From: Candidatus Aenigmatarchaeota archaeon
GTDB taxonomy: Archaea > Aenigmatarchaeota > Aenigmatarchaeia > QMZS01
DNA length: 64,000 nucleotides
Assembly: GCA_016932615.1 (NCBI GenBank)
Contig: JAFGCN010000009.1
Span: 157,409 to 221,408 of the forward strand
Direction: 5' to 3'
Below the pieces are notes generated by a model, which was not told the DNA's origin, made no database searches, and was given only the letters and a program-made list of their open reading frames with translations. The position numbers were made by a program, and so were the translations under genes. Below, in pieces: positions 43,843-51,544 of this stretch; position 1 is the first letter of the stretch; every line of letters starts with the position of its first letter.

Positions 43843-45038
43843 TGCGAAGTGATAGTATGGGTACAGTGCTGTTGCTGCTGACGGGCTTATGCCTTATGCA
43901 GCTTGCAATAGCAGACGAAACACTAAACCAGACGTTGGAAAACGAAACAGATGCCAACCTCACTAATGAGGCCGGCAACGAAACAAACGAGACCGTTGAC
44001 AACACGACGGTCATCACGAACGAGACTAATGAAACCAACGAGACCGCAGGCGAGTTGACGAACGAGACAAATGAAAATTCAGGCGACCTCACAAATGAAA
44101 CCGAAAACCAGACCGGCGAAATGACAGACCTGAACCAGACAGATCAAAACGATACTGCTTCTAACTTGACCGAAGCTGACATTAATGAGGCAAAGTCAAT
44201 ATCCTGCCCATATGGTGCGGAGGTAAGGTTCCTTGAGCTTGAAAAAAGAATTGAAAGAAACCTTCTTGTCGGCTCTGTAGTAGTAGCGGCGATAACTGAA
44301 AATGACCCCGATGCGGACGTAAGCGAACTGGTTGCAATCCTGGGCGAGATGGAAGACCTTCTTGAGGTTGTAAGAAATACCGACCGCGATGGAAACAAGC
44401 TGGAGCTTGCAAAGACCTTTGTCGACCTGAAAAAGGATGCCATAATTCTTACTATGGAGTTCAGGAAGCTTGCGCATGAGTTTATGACTCCGAAAAACCG
44501 GGAGCGCGTGATGGTTCAGGCAAGAATCGCAAATGCCACGAACTTCACTGAGATTGACCAGCGGCTTAACCAGGCAAGGAAAAACTTTAATGCACACAAG
44601 ACCGAAGAATTCCTTGGAGTGATGAATTCGAAAGACCAGGAGTTAATAAAGAGAATAAGAGAGGGATCAGTGAATATGTCCGAGATAAGAAACCAGATTA
44701 TGGAGCGCTTCCAAAACCTTACCAGTGAGGAGCAGCAGGGCTTTGTTGGCAGGGCAAGGGAGATGTCTATAAAAAACAATATCGCAAAGAAGAACCTTGC
44801 TCTTGAGATGAAGCAGGACCGCCTTGAGCAACGGCTTGAGAGGACAGAGCAGTTGCAGGAGCGGGTTCGCGAAAAGATGCGGGAGTTTAATGCAACAGGC
44901 GTTAACCACACGGCACTGATGGAGCAGCTTCAGGAAAGGGTCAGGCAGAGTGACAACCTTGGGCATGGCATGGGAAAGCAGCAGCAAGTGATGGGCGAGA
45001 TGGGCGATATGCGCGGAAACGGGGTACCTGGAAGATGA
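43839..45038 (+). CDS. Secreted protein: Asn/Glu/Thr sequon-rich spacer and coiled-coil domain
   Basis: The 399-aa product (starts at Met1 or Met2) has a signal peptide ending near LAIA (about residue 25). Residues 30-110 are a tandem of N-E-T-like units (NETNETAGELTNETNE), almost every one an N-glycosylation sequon. The remainder is long amphipathic helix, with coiled coil in the last 120 residues (DRLEQRLERTEQLQERV), and a Met/Gly-rich tail. It could resemble Spy/CpxP-like envelope chaperones in fold, but no signature is firm. It is driven by the phased promoter at 43718 and coupled to the next lipoprotein gene by a 4-nt overlap. Confidence 0.8.
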   Translation: MMRSDSMGTVLLLLTGLCLMQLAIADETLNQTLENETDANLTNEAGNETNETVDNTTVITNETNETNETAGELTNETNENSGDLTNETENQTGEMTDLNQTDQNDTASNLTEADINEAKSISCPYGAEVRFLELEKRIERNLLVGSVVVAAITENDPDADVSELVAILGEMEDLLEVVRNTDRDGNKLELAKTFVDLKKDAIILTMEFRKLAHEFMTPKNRERVMVQARIANATNFTEIDQRLNQARKNFNAHKTEEFLGVMNSKDQELIKRIREGSVNMSEIRNQIMERFQNLTSEEQQGFVGRAREMSIKNNIAKKNLALEMKQDRLEQRLERTEQLQERVREKMREFNATGVNHTALMEQLQERVRQSDNLGHGMGKQQQVMGEMGDMRGNGVPGR

Positions 45039-45265
45039 AAACAAAGCTTTTTTTGGCCCTGTTTTTGCTGGTTGCTACTGTTGCCTTTTCCGGCTGCATA
45101 GGAAGCGACACGCAGGACAATTCTGAGGTTCCTATGGAGAACAACTCCCAGCAGGTAACTATCCAGGAAGAGCCGGCCGTAGAGCAGAATGCCGAGGTCA
45201 TAGAGCAGGTGGATGCAGAATTGATGGATGACATCGATGACGTGGAAATCGGCGAAATGGTTTAG
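45035..45265 (+). CDS. Small acidic lipoprotein
   Basis: The 76-aa product has a lipoprotein signal (KTKLFLALFLLVATVAFSGC, Cys21). A mature part of 55 residues follows that is dominated by Glu, Asp, Asn and Gln and probably unstructured (ending DDIDDVEIGEMV). Its start overlaps the stop of the 43839 gene, so it is the last member of that transcript. I recognise no family. An acidic, anchored tail suggests metal or peptide binding at the membrane surface. Confidence 0.72.
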   Translation: MKTKLFLALFLLVATVAFSGCIGSDTQDNSEVPMENNSQQVTIQEEPAVEQNAEVIEQVDAELMDDIDDVEIGEMV

Positions 45266-45272
45266 TTTCGTT

Positions 45273-45866
45273 TTAATTTAATTTCAATTTTGTTATTTTT
45301 TCTTTTGCCAGCTTTAGCTTTCCGAATTTTTTTTCGATAAAGCCCTTTAGGTCTTCAACCCGGGAACTGGTGATTACCTCGATGCACAGGAGAGGGTTTT
45401 TGGGGTTTGGGTCAAACGTTTCTTTTTGGTTTACTGACTCAACAGTCCTCAGGAATATCTCTGAAGCATTCATGGTCTTGAGGAGCTTTTTGGTCGTGTT
45501 TATGACGAATTCAATGTCGTAAGGTGGAATCAATCTCAGGTCAAGGTAATTCCCTTTCAGTTTTCCTGAGGTTATGCTCTTCAGGAATGCGTGCTCGGTT
45601 TCGACGGTTATGTCGACTTTCACGTCTTTTGAGCCGGCATATTTCTGCAGGAGATCACTTGCGTCCTTTGAGGAGTATTTTTCGTCAATTGAGCCGGTGA
45701 TTAGCACTCCGGGGGTTTTTAAGGTTTTTCCAAACCGTGTAAGTTCGCTGAAGTACCCGAAGCGGCAGTTTTTGAATTCCTTCGGCTTTGGGGAAAATGC
45801 CTTCTTTATCTCTTCGGGCTTTTTGTCCGGAAACCAGGCAAGCCCCCTGATAAGCTGCTGAACCAT
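45273..45866 (-). CDS. Hypothetical cytosolic protein
   Basis: The 197-aa protein has no signal peptide or span and is rich in Lys. Strand-rich stretches (VDITVETEHAFLKSI, LCIEVITSSRVEDLKGFIEKKFG) suggest an alpha/beta fold of ferredoxin-like or THUMP-like type, but I cannot assign a family. Its stop is 7 nt from the lipoprotein stop (convergent). A CCATATATATAG box about 20 nt upstream fits a leaderless start. Confidence 0.7.
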   Translation of the reverse strand: MVQQLIRGLAWFPDKKPEEIKKAFSPKPKEFKNCRFGYFSELTRFGKTLKTPGVLITGSIDEKYSSKDASDLLQKYAGSKDVKVDITVETEHAFLKSITSGKLKGNYLDLRLIPPYDIEFVINTTKKLLKTMNASEIFLRTVESVNQKETFDPNPKNPLLCIEVITSSRVEDLKGFIEKKFGKLKLAKEKITKLKLN

Positions 45867-45934
45867 AATAAACCCCCTCCATATATATAGCGTTTGGCTT
45901 GTTTTGGGTATTATCTAATATATCTCACTATATT

Positions 45935-46165
45935 ATGCCTTTGGACTGTAAGGACGGCTATGTTGGCATAGCAAAGGTAATTGGCGCAGTAGTGGTTTGC
46001 ATGGTTATTTTGACCCTGCTTTTCGCTTCTGAAAACCTTGTCGTCGTCGAGAGAATCAGCGGCTACCTGGTGGTTCTTGGCATAGTTCTGGGTGTTTTCC
46101 AGTACTTTGCCCAGAAAGAAGCTTCAGAAAAGCCACAATTGCCGGGAGTTAAGAAAAGAAGATAA
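45935..46165 (+). CDS. Small two-span membrane protein
   Basis: The 76-aa protein starts at the ATG in TATTATGCC, with a TATA-like TAATATATC about 22 nt upstream; a longer frame from 45899 is unlikely. Two hydrophobic helices (VIGAVVVCMVILTLLFA and ISGYLVVLGIVLGVFQYF) are joined by a short polar turn, and the tail is basic. It is divergent from the 45866 gene. Function is unknown. Confidence 0.6.
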   Translation: MPLDCKDGYVGIAKVIGAVVVCMVILTLLFASENLVVVERISGYLVVLGIVLGVFQYFAQKEASEKPQLPGVKKRR

Positions 46166-46215
46166 TTTTTGCTTTTTTCGTATTTTGGCTTTTTGCTGTA
46201 GGTGTGGCGGGTTTC

Positions 46216-46722
46216 TTAAGCGGTGGCTTTTTGGGTGGCAAGTGAATGGAAGTAGTGGTTTGCCCTTTCAAGGTATTCCAGGACGGGGCACTTGGAGCCG
46301 TTTTTGGAGGCGTAATCTGCCGCCAGGTAAGAAGCGCCGGCGTCAACTGCAAGGTCCTGGGCAGTGTTTGAGGTAAGGCCTGTTTCTGCCACGCTCAGAA
46401 TCCCGCCTGAGGCAAGGTAGTGCTCGAGGATTTCCCAGCCGATTCCAAGCGCCAGGACCCCCGCCGCCACTTCCGCCTTGCTTACGGGAACTTCAAGGTT
46501 TTCGGCGGCCTTTACTCCAGTGTAGCCGAGGGCAGCGGCTGTTGTTCCGTGCATAAGCACATCGTAATGTGGAACTTCCTGAAAGTATCCGCCAAGCCCG
46601 TCCAGCTCGAAAAGCCCCAGGTAGTTTGCAAGCACTGCTGCAGCCCCAAGGCCCAGAACATATTTGTCGCTAAGCGTCTTTTCTGCCGCCCCCCTTATCT
46701 TTTGCCAGTCCATATTCAGCAC
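46216..46722 (-). CDS. Membrane protein resembling the DUF2238/VanZ-like group
   Basis: The 168-aa product has about four hydrophobic segments. Conserved-looking polar signatures occur inside them: HYDVLMHGTTAAALGY (residues 52-67), GIGWEILEHYL and NTAQDLAVDAGASYLA. This spacing (H-x2-HG, WE-x2-E, DL-x2-D) recalls DUF2238/YjdF-type membrane proteins of unknown role. The assignment is tentative. Alternative starts are Met1 and Met4. It stands alone between two short intergenic gaps. Confidence 0.68.
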   Translation of the reverse strand: MLNMDWQKIRGAAEKTLSDKYVLGLGAAAVLANYLGLFELDGLGGYFQEVPHYDVLMHGTTAAALGYTGVKAAENLEVPVSKAEVAAGVLALGIGWEILEHYLASGGILSVAETGLTSNTAQDLAVDAGASYLAADYASKNGSKCPVLEYLERANHYFHSLATQKATA

Positions 46723-46812
46723 TACTAGTTAGTTAAATATGTTTTTATGTCCGATTTTAAACAAAATTTGGCTTACCTTACGGGTTCTTAACTGCTTCCA
46801 TCAGTTTCATTT

Positions 46813-47118
46813 ATGAGACGAGCGGTTTTCGCCATTGTTTCAAAAATTCCGCCCGGAAAAGTCGCCACCTACGGCCAGATTGCAGACGCTCTTGGGACAA
46901 GTCCAAGAGCAGTTGGCCGAATTTTGAACAGTAATGAAAAGCTGGTCGAGATTCCCTGCCACAGGGTCGTGATGTCTGATGGGCGAATCGGCGGGTACAA
47001 GTGTGGAGTCGAGAGGAAGATTGAATTGCTTGAAAGTGAGGGCGTTGAGGTCAAAAACGGGAGGGTGGATTTGGAGCGGTTTTTGCTGGCGCTGGAAGTA
47101 AACCCGAAATACGACTAG
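46813..47118 (+). CDS. ogt: Methylated-DNA--protein-cysteine methyltransferase domain protein
   Basis: The 101-aa protein is just the DNA-binding/active-site domain of MGMT. The catalytic motif IPCHRVV carries Cys49 (so it is not an alkyltransferase-like protein, in which this Cys is Trp). The Arg-containing recognition helix (SPRAVGRILNSN) and the GGYKCG loop are present. It would remove O6-methylguanine lesions by suicide transfer. It lacks the N-terminal domain of longer family members, which is common in archaea. Its own AT-rich promoter region lies in the 90-nt gap upstream. Confidence 0.92.
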   Translation: MRRAVFAIVSKIPPGKVATYGQIADALGTSPRAVGRILNSNEKLVEIPCHRVVMSDGRIGGYKCGVERKIELLESEGVEVKNGRVDLERFLLALEVNPKYD

Positions 47119-47120
47119 GA

Positions 47121-47672
47121 TTAAAGATTCCAATATAATGCTCTTTCTTCAGTGGTTCTATCTCCCGGAAGCTTGGCCTGCACCGAAAGAGGTGGCTCTA
47201 TGCAGTGAGCAGGATCGGCGCGGGCTGTCATTCTTAAAAGTTCAGTTAGGCCTTCAGAACTTAATGTTCCGCGGCTTATAGTTCTTTTTCCATCCTCGAT
47301 GGTCTCGATTGTCACGGGACCCGAATAACTCTTGAAGAGATTTTTGAAATTTCTGGAGTCACCCTTTTCGATTATTTGAGACCTACTCTCAAATTTTGCA
47401 ATGGCTGAATCTGGACCTGAAAGACCTACACAAGAGATACCTCCATCTCCATCATAAAGTGCTTCAGTTTCCCGGATTATTACTCTAGGTCCTCCACCAT
47501 AAACGCCTGAAGGCAATTCAATTCCAAGCGTATGTTCTTGTTTTTTTGTATCAAAGCTTGTTTCGACAGTTAGTCCATTATTTCTTGCATAATGGATAAG
47601 CTCTTCAGCACCCTCAAAATACTCTTTTTGGCTGTCTGGGACTTTTATTCCTTCTGGTAATCCTGCTAACAT
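47121..47672 (-). CDS. Hypothetical protein, AT-richer orphan
   Basis: I do not recognise this 183-aa protein. It is cytosolic by appearance, with strand-rich stretches (TLGIELPSGVYGGGPRVIIRE) and no membrane span. Base and codon use look AT-richer than its neighbours, similar to the 27262, 39273 and 50001 genes. Its stop is 2 nt from the MGMT stop. The AT-rich 67-nt region before its start, with TATAATATAATAATTACTATAA, contains TATA-like sequence. Confidence 0.6.
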   Translation of the reverse strand: MLAGLPEGIKVPDSQKEYFEGAEELIHYARNNGLTVETSFDTKKQEHTLGIELPSGVYGGGPRVIIRETEALYDGDGGISCVGLSGPDSAIAKFESRSQIIEKGDSRNFKNLFKSYSGPVTIETIEDGKRTISRGTLSSEGLTELLRMTARADPAHCIEPPLSVQAKLPGDRTTEERALYWNL

Positions 47673-47739
47673 AGTTACTATAATATAATAATTACTATAA
47701 CTTTAAATACTTATTGAAGATATTGAACTTAGCTTACTT

Positions 47740-48843
47740 TCACCGTTCCCTCTCCCCCGCAATAAACTCCTCTACTCTGTCTCTCGCCTCTGAATCCGAA
47801 TACTGCTCAATTGGGTGCTTCATGGTGTAAGAGGAGATTGACTTTAATGGCCCTGCAATTTTCCGGTCAAGCCCCAGCTTGCAGCACCTAATCGCATCAA
47901 TTGCAACTCCTGCGCTGTTTGGCGAGTCCTCGACTGCGAGCCGTAGCTCCACTGTTGTCGGGACATCTCCGAATTTTCTTCCCTCCATCCGGAGGTAGCA
48001 GATTTTCTCGTCTTTCTGGAAAGGCACATAATCTGACGGCCCGATGTGGATGTTTCCTTCAGGCATTGGAGTTGGAAGCTGGGACTGCACTGCTTCAGTC
48101 TTGCTCACCTTCTTACTTACAAGCCGAGCTCTTTCAAGCATGTTCAAAAAGTCAGTATTCCCCCCAAAGTTTAATTGGTAAGTCCGGTCTAATTTTACGC
48201 CCCGGTCAGCCCAGAGCTTTGCGAGAACCCGGTGGGTAATGGTTGCTCCAACTTGCGCCTTTATGTCGTCCCCCACACAAGGTATTTTTTTCTCCTCAAA
48301 CCTTTTCGCCCAAATTGGGTTTGAGGCGATAAAGACCGGCATGCAGTTAACAAAGCCGATTCCCGCTTCAAGAGCGCAATTGGCGTAAAACTCAACGGCT
48401 TTTTGAGAGCCGACTGGAAGGTAATTTACAAGAATCTCAGCGCCCGAATCCTGAAGGGCTTTTACTACATTACAGGGCTCGGCGTCCGCCACACGGAATG
48501 CCTCGTCTTCAGGGTAGTTCATCATGTGCGGGGCAACCCCATCCAAAACAGGCCCCATTCTGACAGGCACCTTCAGATTGGGCACATTTTTGCAAAATGT
48601 CTTGGTGTTGTTTGGCTTTGAAAAAATCGCTTCAGACAAGTCAAGCCCAACTTTTCTTTTGTCAATGTCAAAAGCTGCAACTGGCCTGACATCAGAAATT
48701 CTGTAGCCGCCAAGAACATTATGCATTAGCCCCGGCACAAGCTCGGAGTTCGAGTCGACATTTTTGTAGTAGTAGAGCCCCTGTATTAAGCTCGAGCAGC
48801 AGTTCCCGATTCCGGAAATAGCGATTTTGATTTCCTTGCCCAT
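47740..48843 (-). CDS. ino1: myo-Inositol-1-phosphate synthase
   Basis: The 367-aa NAD-dependent enzyme converts glucose-6-phosphate to inositol-1-phosphate, the first step towards archaeal inositol phospholipids and compatible solutes. The NAD-binding motif GIGNCCSSLIQG (residues 11-22) and the family block GGNTDFLNML (about residues 228-237) are clear, as is the late DAIRCCKLGLDRKIAG. The length matches archaeal and actinobacterial MIPS. A TATATAAATA box lies about 25 nt upstream, beside a palindrome shared with the divergent padR gene. Confidence 0.95.
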   Translation of the reverse strand: MGKEIKIAISGIGNCCSSLIQGLYYYKNVDSNSELVPGLMHNVLGGYRISDVRPVAAFDIDKRKVGLDLSEAIFSKPNNTKTFCKNVPNLKVPVRMGPVLDGVAPHMMNYPEDEAFRVADAEPCNVVKALQDSGAEILVNYLPVGSQKAVEFYANCALEAGIGFVNCMPVFIASNPIWAKRFEEKKIPCVGDDIKAQVGATITHRVLAKLWADRGVKLDRTYQLNFGGNTDFLNMLERARLVSKKVSKTEAVQSQLPTPMPEGNIHIGPSDYVPFQKDEKICYLRMEGRKFGDVPTTVELRLAVEDSPNSAGVAIDAIRCCKLGLDRKIAGPLKSISSYTMKHPIEQYSDSEARDRVEEFIAGERER

Positions 48844-48870
48844 ATAATAACTAGCGGAAGTATTTATATA

Positions 48871-48886
48871 TTTTACCAGCGTAAAA
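48871..48886. promoter_or_regulatory. Palindromic operator candidate between ino1 and padR
   Basis: TTTTAC-CAGC-GTAAAA is a perfect 6-bp inverted repeat lying next to the ino1 TATA box and between the two divergent starts. A second GGTAA at 48896-48900 mirrors the TTACC inside it. It is a likely binding site for the adjacent PadR-family regulator. Confidence 0.5.
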
Positions 48887-48927
48887 CTTTATCCCGGTAA
48901 GCCAATATATTCTGCGCCCTACTAATT

Positions 48928-49236
48928 ATGGAAAAGCCCCTTAAGCGCCTGGCAGACCTTAACACAAAAGACTGCCTGTGGATTTACCTCCTGAGGATCC
49001 TGAAGGACGGCCCACGCCACGGCTACATATTAAGGGAAGAGGTAAACAAGCGCTTTGGCTTTATGCCGGGCACAGTCACTTCCTACAGGGTTCTGTATTC
49101 CCTGAAAGCTGATGGCTTTGTCCAGAAAAAGCCGGACGGGAGAAAAGAGATATACACTATCACTCCAAAAGGTCTTGAAATCCTTAAAAAAGCGGTCAAC
49201 TTTTACGAAAACCTCGGAAAGCTCCTGAAGAGCTAA
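48928..49236 (+). CDS. PadR-family transcriptional regulator
   Basis: The 102-aa protein is a PadR winged helix with the typical opening (LRILKDGPRHGYILREEV), the recognition region (FMPGTVTSYRVLYSLKADGFV) and the wing (KPDGRKEIYTITPKG). It lacks the long C-terminal dimerisation arm of larger members, with only one helix after the wing. It diverges from ino1 across an 84-nt gap containing a palindrome, so autoregulation and control of ino1 are plausible. SOD follows after 41 nt. Confidence 0.9.
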   Translation: MEKPLKRLADLNTKDCLWIYLLRILKDGPRHGYILREEVNKRFGFMPGTVTSYRVLYSLKADGFVQKKPDGRKEIYTITPKGLEILKKAVNFYENLGKLLKS

Positions 49237-49277
49237 CCCCCAAATTCGGAATATATATCAAAAATCAAGCTTAGTGT

Positions 49278-49910
49278 ATGGAGGATAAGTTCTACAAGCT
49301 GCCCGTTCTTCATTACGAGTATGGTGCCCTTGAGCCGCACATTTCAAAAGACCAGCTAAAGCTTCACCACACAAAGCACCACCAGGCGTACGTCGATAAC
49401 GCCAATGCGATTTTGAGGAAGATTGATTTGGCAAGGTCAGAAGACCAAAAGCTCGATATGAAGCATGTTTGCCGGGACTTGTCGTTCAATGTCGGGGGGC
49501 ACATCCTGCACAAGCTTTTCTGGGATAACCTTGCCCCGCCAAATCACCGGGCCGAAAATCCGGTCGGGCTTATCAAGACCCTGATTGACCTTGAGTTTGG
49601 GGGTCTTGAGAGGTTCAGGAAGGAGTTTACCCAGGCAGCGCTTTCAGTGGAAGGTTCCGGCTGGGCGGTTCTCGCTTATTGCAGGGCTACAAAAAGGCCT
49701 GTGATACTCCAGGCCGAAAAGCACAACGTAAACCTTATTGCGGGCTTTCCCATTTTGTTGGTGCTCGATGTCTGGGAGCACGCGTACTACCTGGATTATG
49801 AAAATGAGAGGGGCAAGTATGTGGAGTCTTTTTGGAACCTGGTCAACTGGGATGAGGTCGCAAAACGGCTTGACGTGGTTTTGGAGGGCCAAAATGCGTG
49901 GCAGAATTAG
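49278..49910 (+). CDS. sod: Iron/manganese superoxide dismutase
   Basis: The 210-aa enzyme converts superoxide to hydrogen peroxide and oxygen in the cytosol. All four metal ligands are visible: His30 in LHHTKHHQAYV, His in GGHILHKLFWDN, and Asp and His in LDVWEHAYYLDYEN. Length and motifs match archaeal Fe/Mn-SODs; I cannot decide the metal. A TATATATC box about 25 nt upstream suggests its own leaderless promoter. Its presence implies exposure to oxygen. Confidence 0.96.
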   Translation: MEDKFYKLPVLHYEYGALEPHISKDQLKLHHTKHHQAYVDNANAILRKIDLARSEDQKLDMKHVCRDLSFNVGGHILHKLFWDNLAPPNHRAENPVGLIKTLIDLEFGGLERFRKEFTQAALSVEGSGWAVLAYCRATKRPVILQAEKHNVNLIAGFPILLVLDVWEHAYYLDYENERGKYVESFWNLVNWDEVAKRLDVVLEGQNAWQN

Positions 49911-50000
49911 GTTTTTGATTCTTGTTTTATCCCTCGTAATCGCCGCTCTGATTTCATGATGCCTAAAGGGGCGGTCGGGAGAAATTACTGGCAGAATGAT

Positions 50001-50777
50001 TTAGTTTTTGAGTCCCAGATGCTCTGATATCCTATTGGGGAATTCACTAAAATATATCTTTTCGAGGCATATTTTTGCCTTATTGGGAATTACCTGTTGA
50101 GTATTTGCCACCAAGGTTCCTCTATAGATTCTCTTGGTGTCCTGTTCAACCAAATGCGGTATCCCCAAGCCCAAACTAATCTCGTAAAGTTTGGCTGCGG
50201 GAGCATATTTTCCCTCTGTGAGAATCTCTCTACCAAGTACTAATTTTTGGGTTTTCTGGTCTATGGAAAAATCGGTCCAATGGGCATGGTATCGCCTATG
50301 AGTGCTTGTTAAGCACCCGTCTGGATTTGCCTCAACATAGCCCAATTCAACTCCCCAAGGGATTCGGACCTTGGGCTGGGAGGATTTCTTCCTAAAAGGC
50401 AATCTTGATTCTGAGTTTCTGTCTAAGTAGACGTCGATACCATCAGGTTTGCTTAAAAGAACGCCCATACTGATGCTTTTGCCTTCTTTCATTGCAGCTT
50501 CAACTGCAGAAAATTCTTTATATGACCCAGAATCTGGTGTCAGCATTAACCCTCCAATAGTTTCCATATCGGGCATTATAAGATATTCTGGTATAACTTC
50601 TCCAATTGTGCCCTCTAGCCAAATGCCTCTGCCTTCCTCAAAAGAGTGAGTTATCTTTCTTCCCTTAGGCGAATAGTCACTAGGGCATTTAGACTTCAGC
50701 GGGCTACTTTGGCTAAATACTTGGGCAGAATTTCCCTTCCCAAGATCTAACTCCACCAGTTCAAAGTCAGGTTCCAT
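50001..50777 (-). CDS. Hypothetical protein, AT-richer orphan
   Basis: I do not recognise this 258-aa protein. It is soluble-looking, with many short strands (for example GVELGYVEANPDGCLTS) and two histidine-containing segments (STHRRYHAHWTDFS), but no known catalytic motif. Its base composition is AT-rich compared with SOD upstream and aEF-2 further on. It has an AT-rich promoter region (ATATACGATATAGGTATTTAAATAAA) and no operon partner, as expected for an acquired gene. Confidence 0.6.
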   Translation of the reverse strand: MEPDFELVELDLGKGNSAQVFSQSSPLKSKCPSDYSPKGRKITHSFEEGRGIWLEGTIGEVIPEYLIMPDMETIGGLMLTPDSGSYKEFSAVEAAMKEGKSISMGVLLSKPDGIDVYLDRNSESRLPFRKKSSQPKVRIPWGVELGYVEANPDGCLTSTHRRYHAHWTDFSIDQKTQKLVLGREILTEGKYAPAAKLYEISLGLGIPHLVEQDTKRIYRGTLVANTQQVIPNKAKICLEKIYFSEFPNRISEHLGLKN

Positions 50778-50844
50778 ATTTTACCTCATAGATATACGAT
50801 ATAGGTATTTAAATAAATACTACTTCTAGGTTGTCTCACTATTT

Positions 50845-51066
50845 TTAGGATATCACCTGAATTACCTTCTCCCTCCCCTTCTCCCCCCGAACAATCTCTA
50901 TCCTGCTTTTACGAACCCCAAAGTGCTTTGCCAAAATTTCAATTACTGCCTTGTTTGCCTTCCCGTCAATGGCTTTTGCCCGGGTTCTTACCTTCAAAAA
51001 ACCTACCTCTTCAAGAACTTCATCATTTGAGCTGTTTGGGACTACGCGGATAGTGATGCGCTTCAT
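50845..51066 (-). CDS. DUF167 / YggU-family protein
   Basis: The 73-aa protein matches the DUF167 (UPF0235) fold through VVPNSSNDEV, KVRTRAKAIDGKANKAVIEILAKHF and SRIEIVRGEKGREK. The family is small, cytosolic, widely conserved and of unknown molecular role. The length is normal. Confidence 0.9.
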   Translation of the reverse strand: MKRITIRVVPNSSNDEVLEEVGFLKVRTRAKAIDGKANKAVIEILAKHFGVRKSRIEIVRGEKGREKVIQVIS

Positions 51067-51123
51067 AAATAGTGCCTAGATTATACGGCTATTAGATTTA
51101 CGTAAATCAAAAAATCTGTTAAA

Positions 51124-51411
51124 CTATTCAGGCCTCTGCTCTATTTTCGCGTTGACGCCCCTGAAAATGTTTCTGATAAGCACGATGTCCTCTATTCCCT
51201 CTACAGCCGAGTATGGAATCACTACGCCCTTCTTTTCGCCTCCAAGAATCTCTGAAAGGAAGGTTCCCCTCAAAGCTTCGACAATTATTGAGGTCACCCT
51301 GAATTTTCCCAGTTCGACCCGGAAATCCTTTACTTTGCCGCAATATTTTCCGTCAGTGGTGAAAACATCTTTTCCTACTACTTCAGAGAAAGATTTTACA
51401 TTAACTGCCAT
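51124..51411 (-). CDS. PRC-barrel domain protein
   Basis: The 95-aa protein is a single PRC-barrel (FSEVVGKDVFTTDGKYCGKVKDF; VIPYSAVEGIEDIVLI), a small beta-barrel used as an adaptor domain in RNA processing (RimM) and cell-division proteins such as CdpB of archaea. Stand-alone archaeal members are linked to FtsZ-ring assembly. Whether this one is a CdpB is not decided here. A TATATTACTAACACAGTATTTATATATT stretch lies between it and the divergent 51545 gene. Confidence 0.85.
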   Translation of the reverse strand: MAVNVKSFSEVVGKDVFTTDGKYCGKVKDFRVELGKFRVTSIIVEALRGTFLSEILGGEKKGVVIPYSAVEGIEDIVLIRNIFRGVNAKIEQRPE

Positions 51412-51544
51412 ATATTACTAACACAGTATTTATATATTTGGTCCCTGTAACCGGAAAACACTACGCAATGGCTTAAAATCAGGTTTTAGGCAGTTTTAGC
51501 CCTATTCCTGCAAGGAAACTAAATCTAGTTTTAAGAGGGAAATT

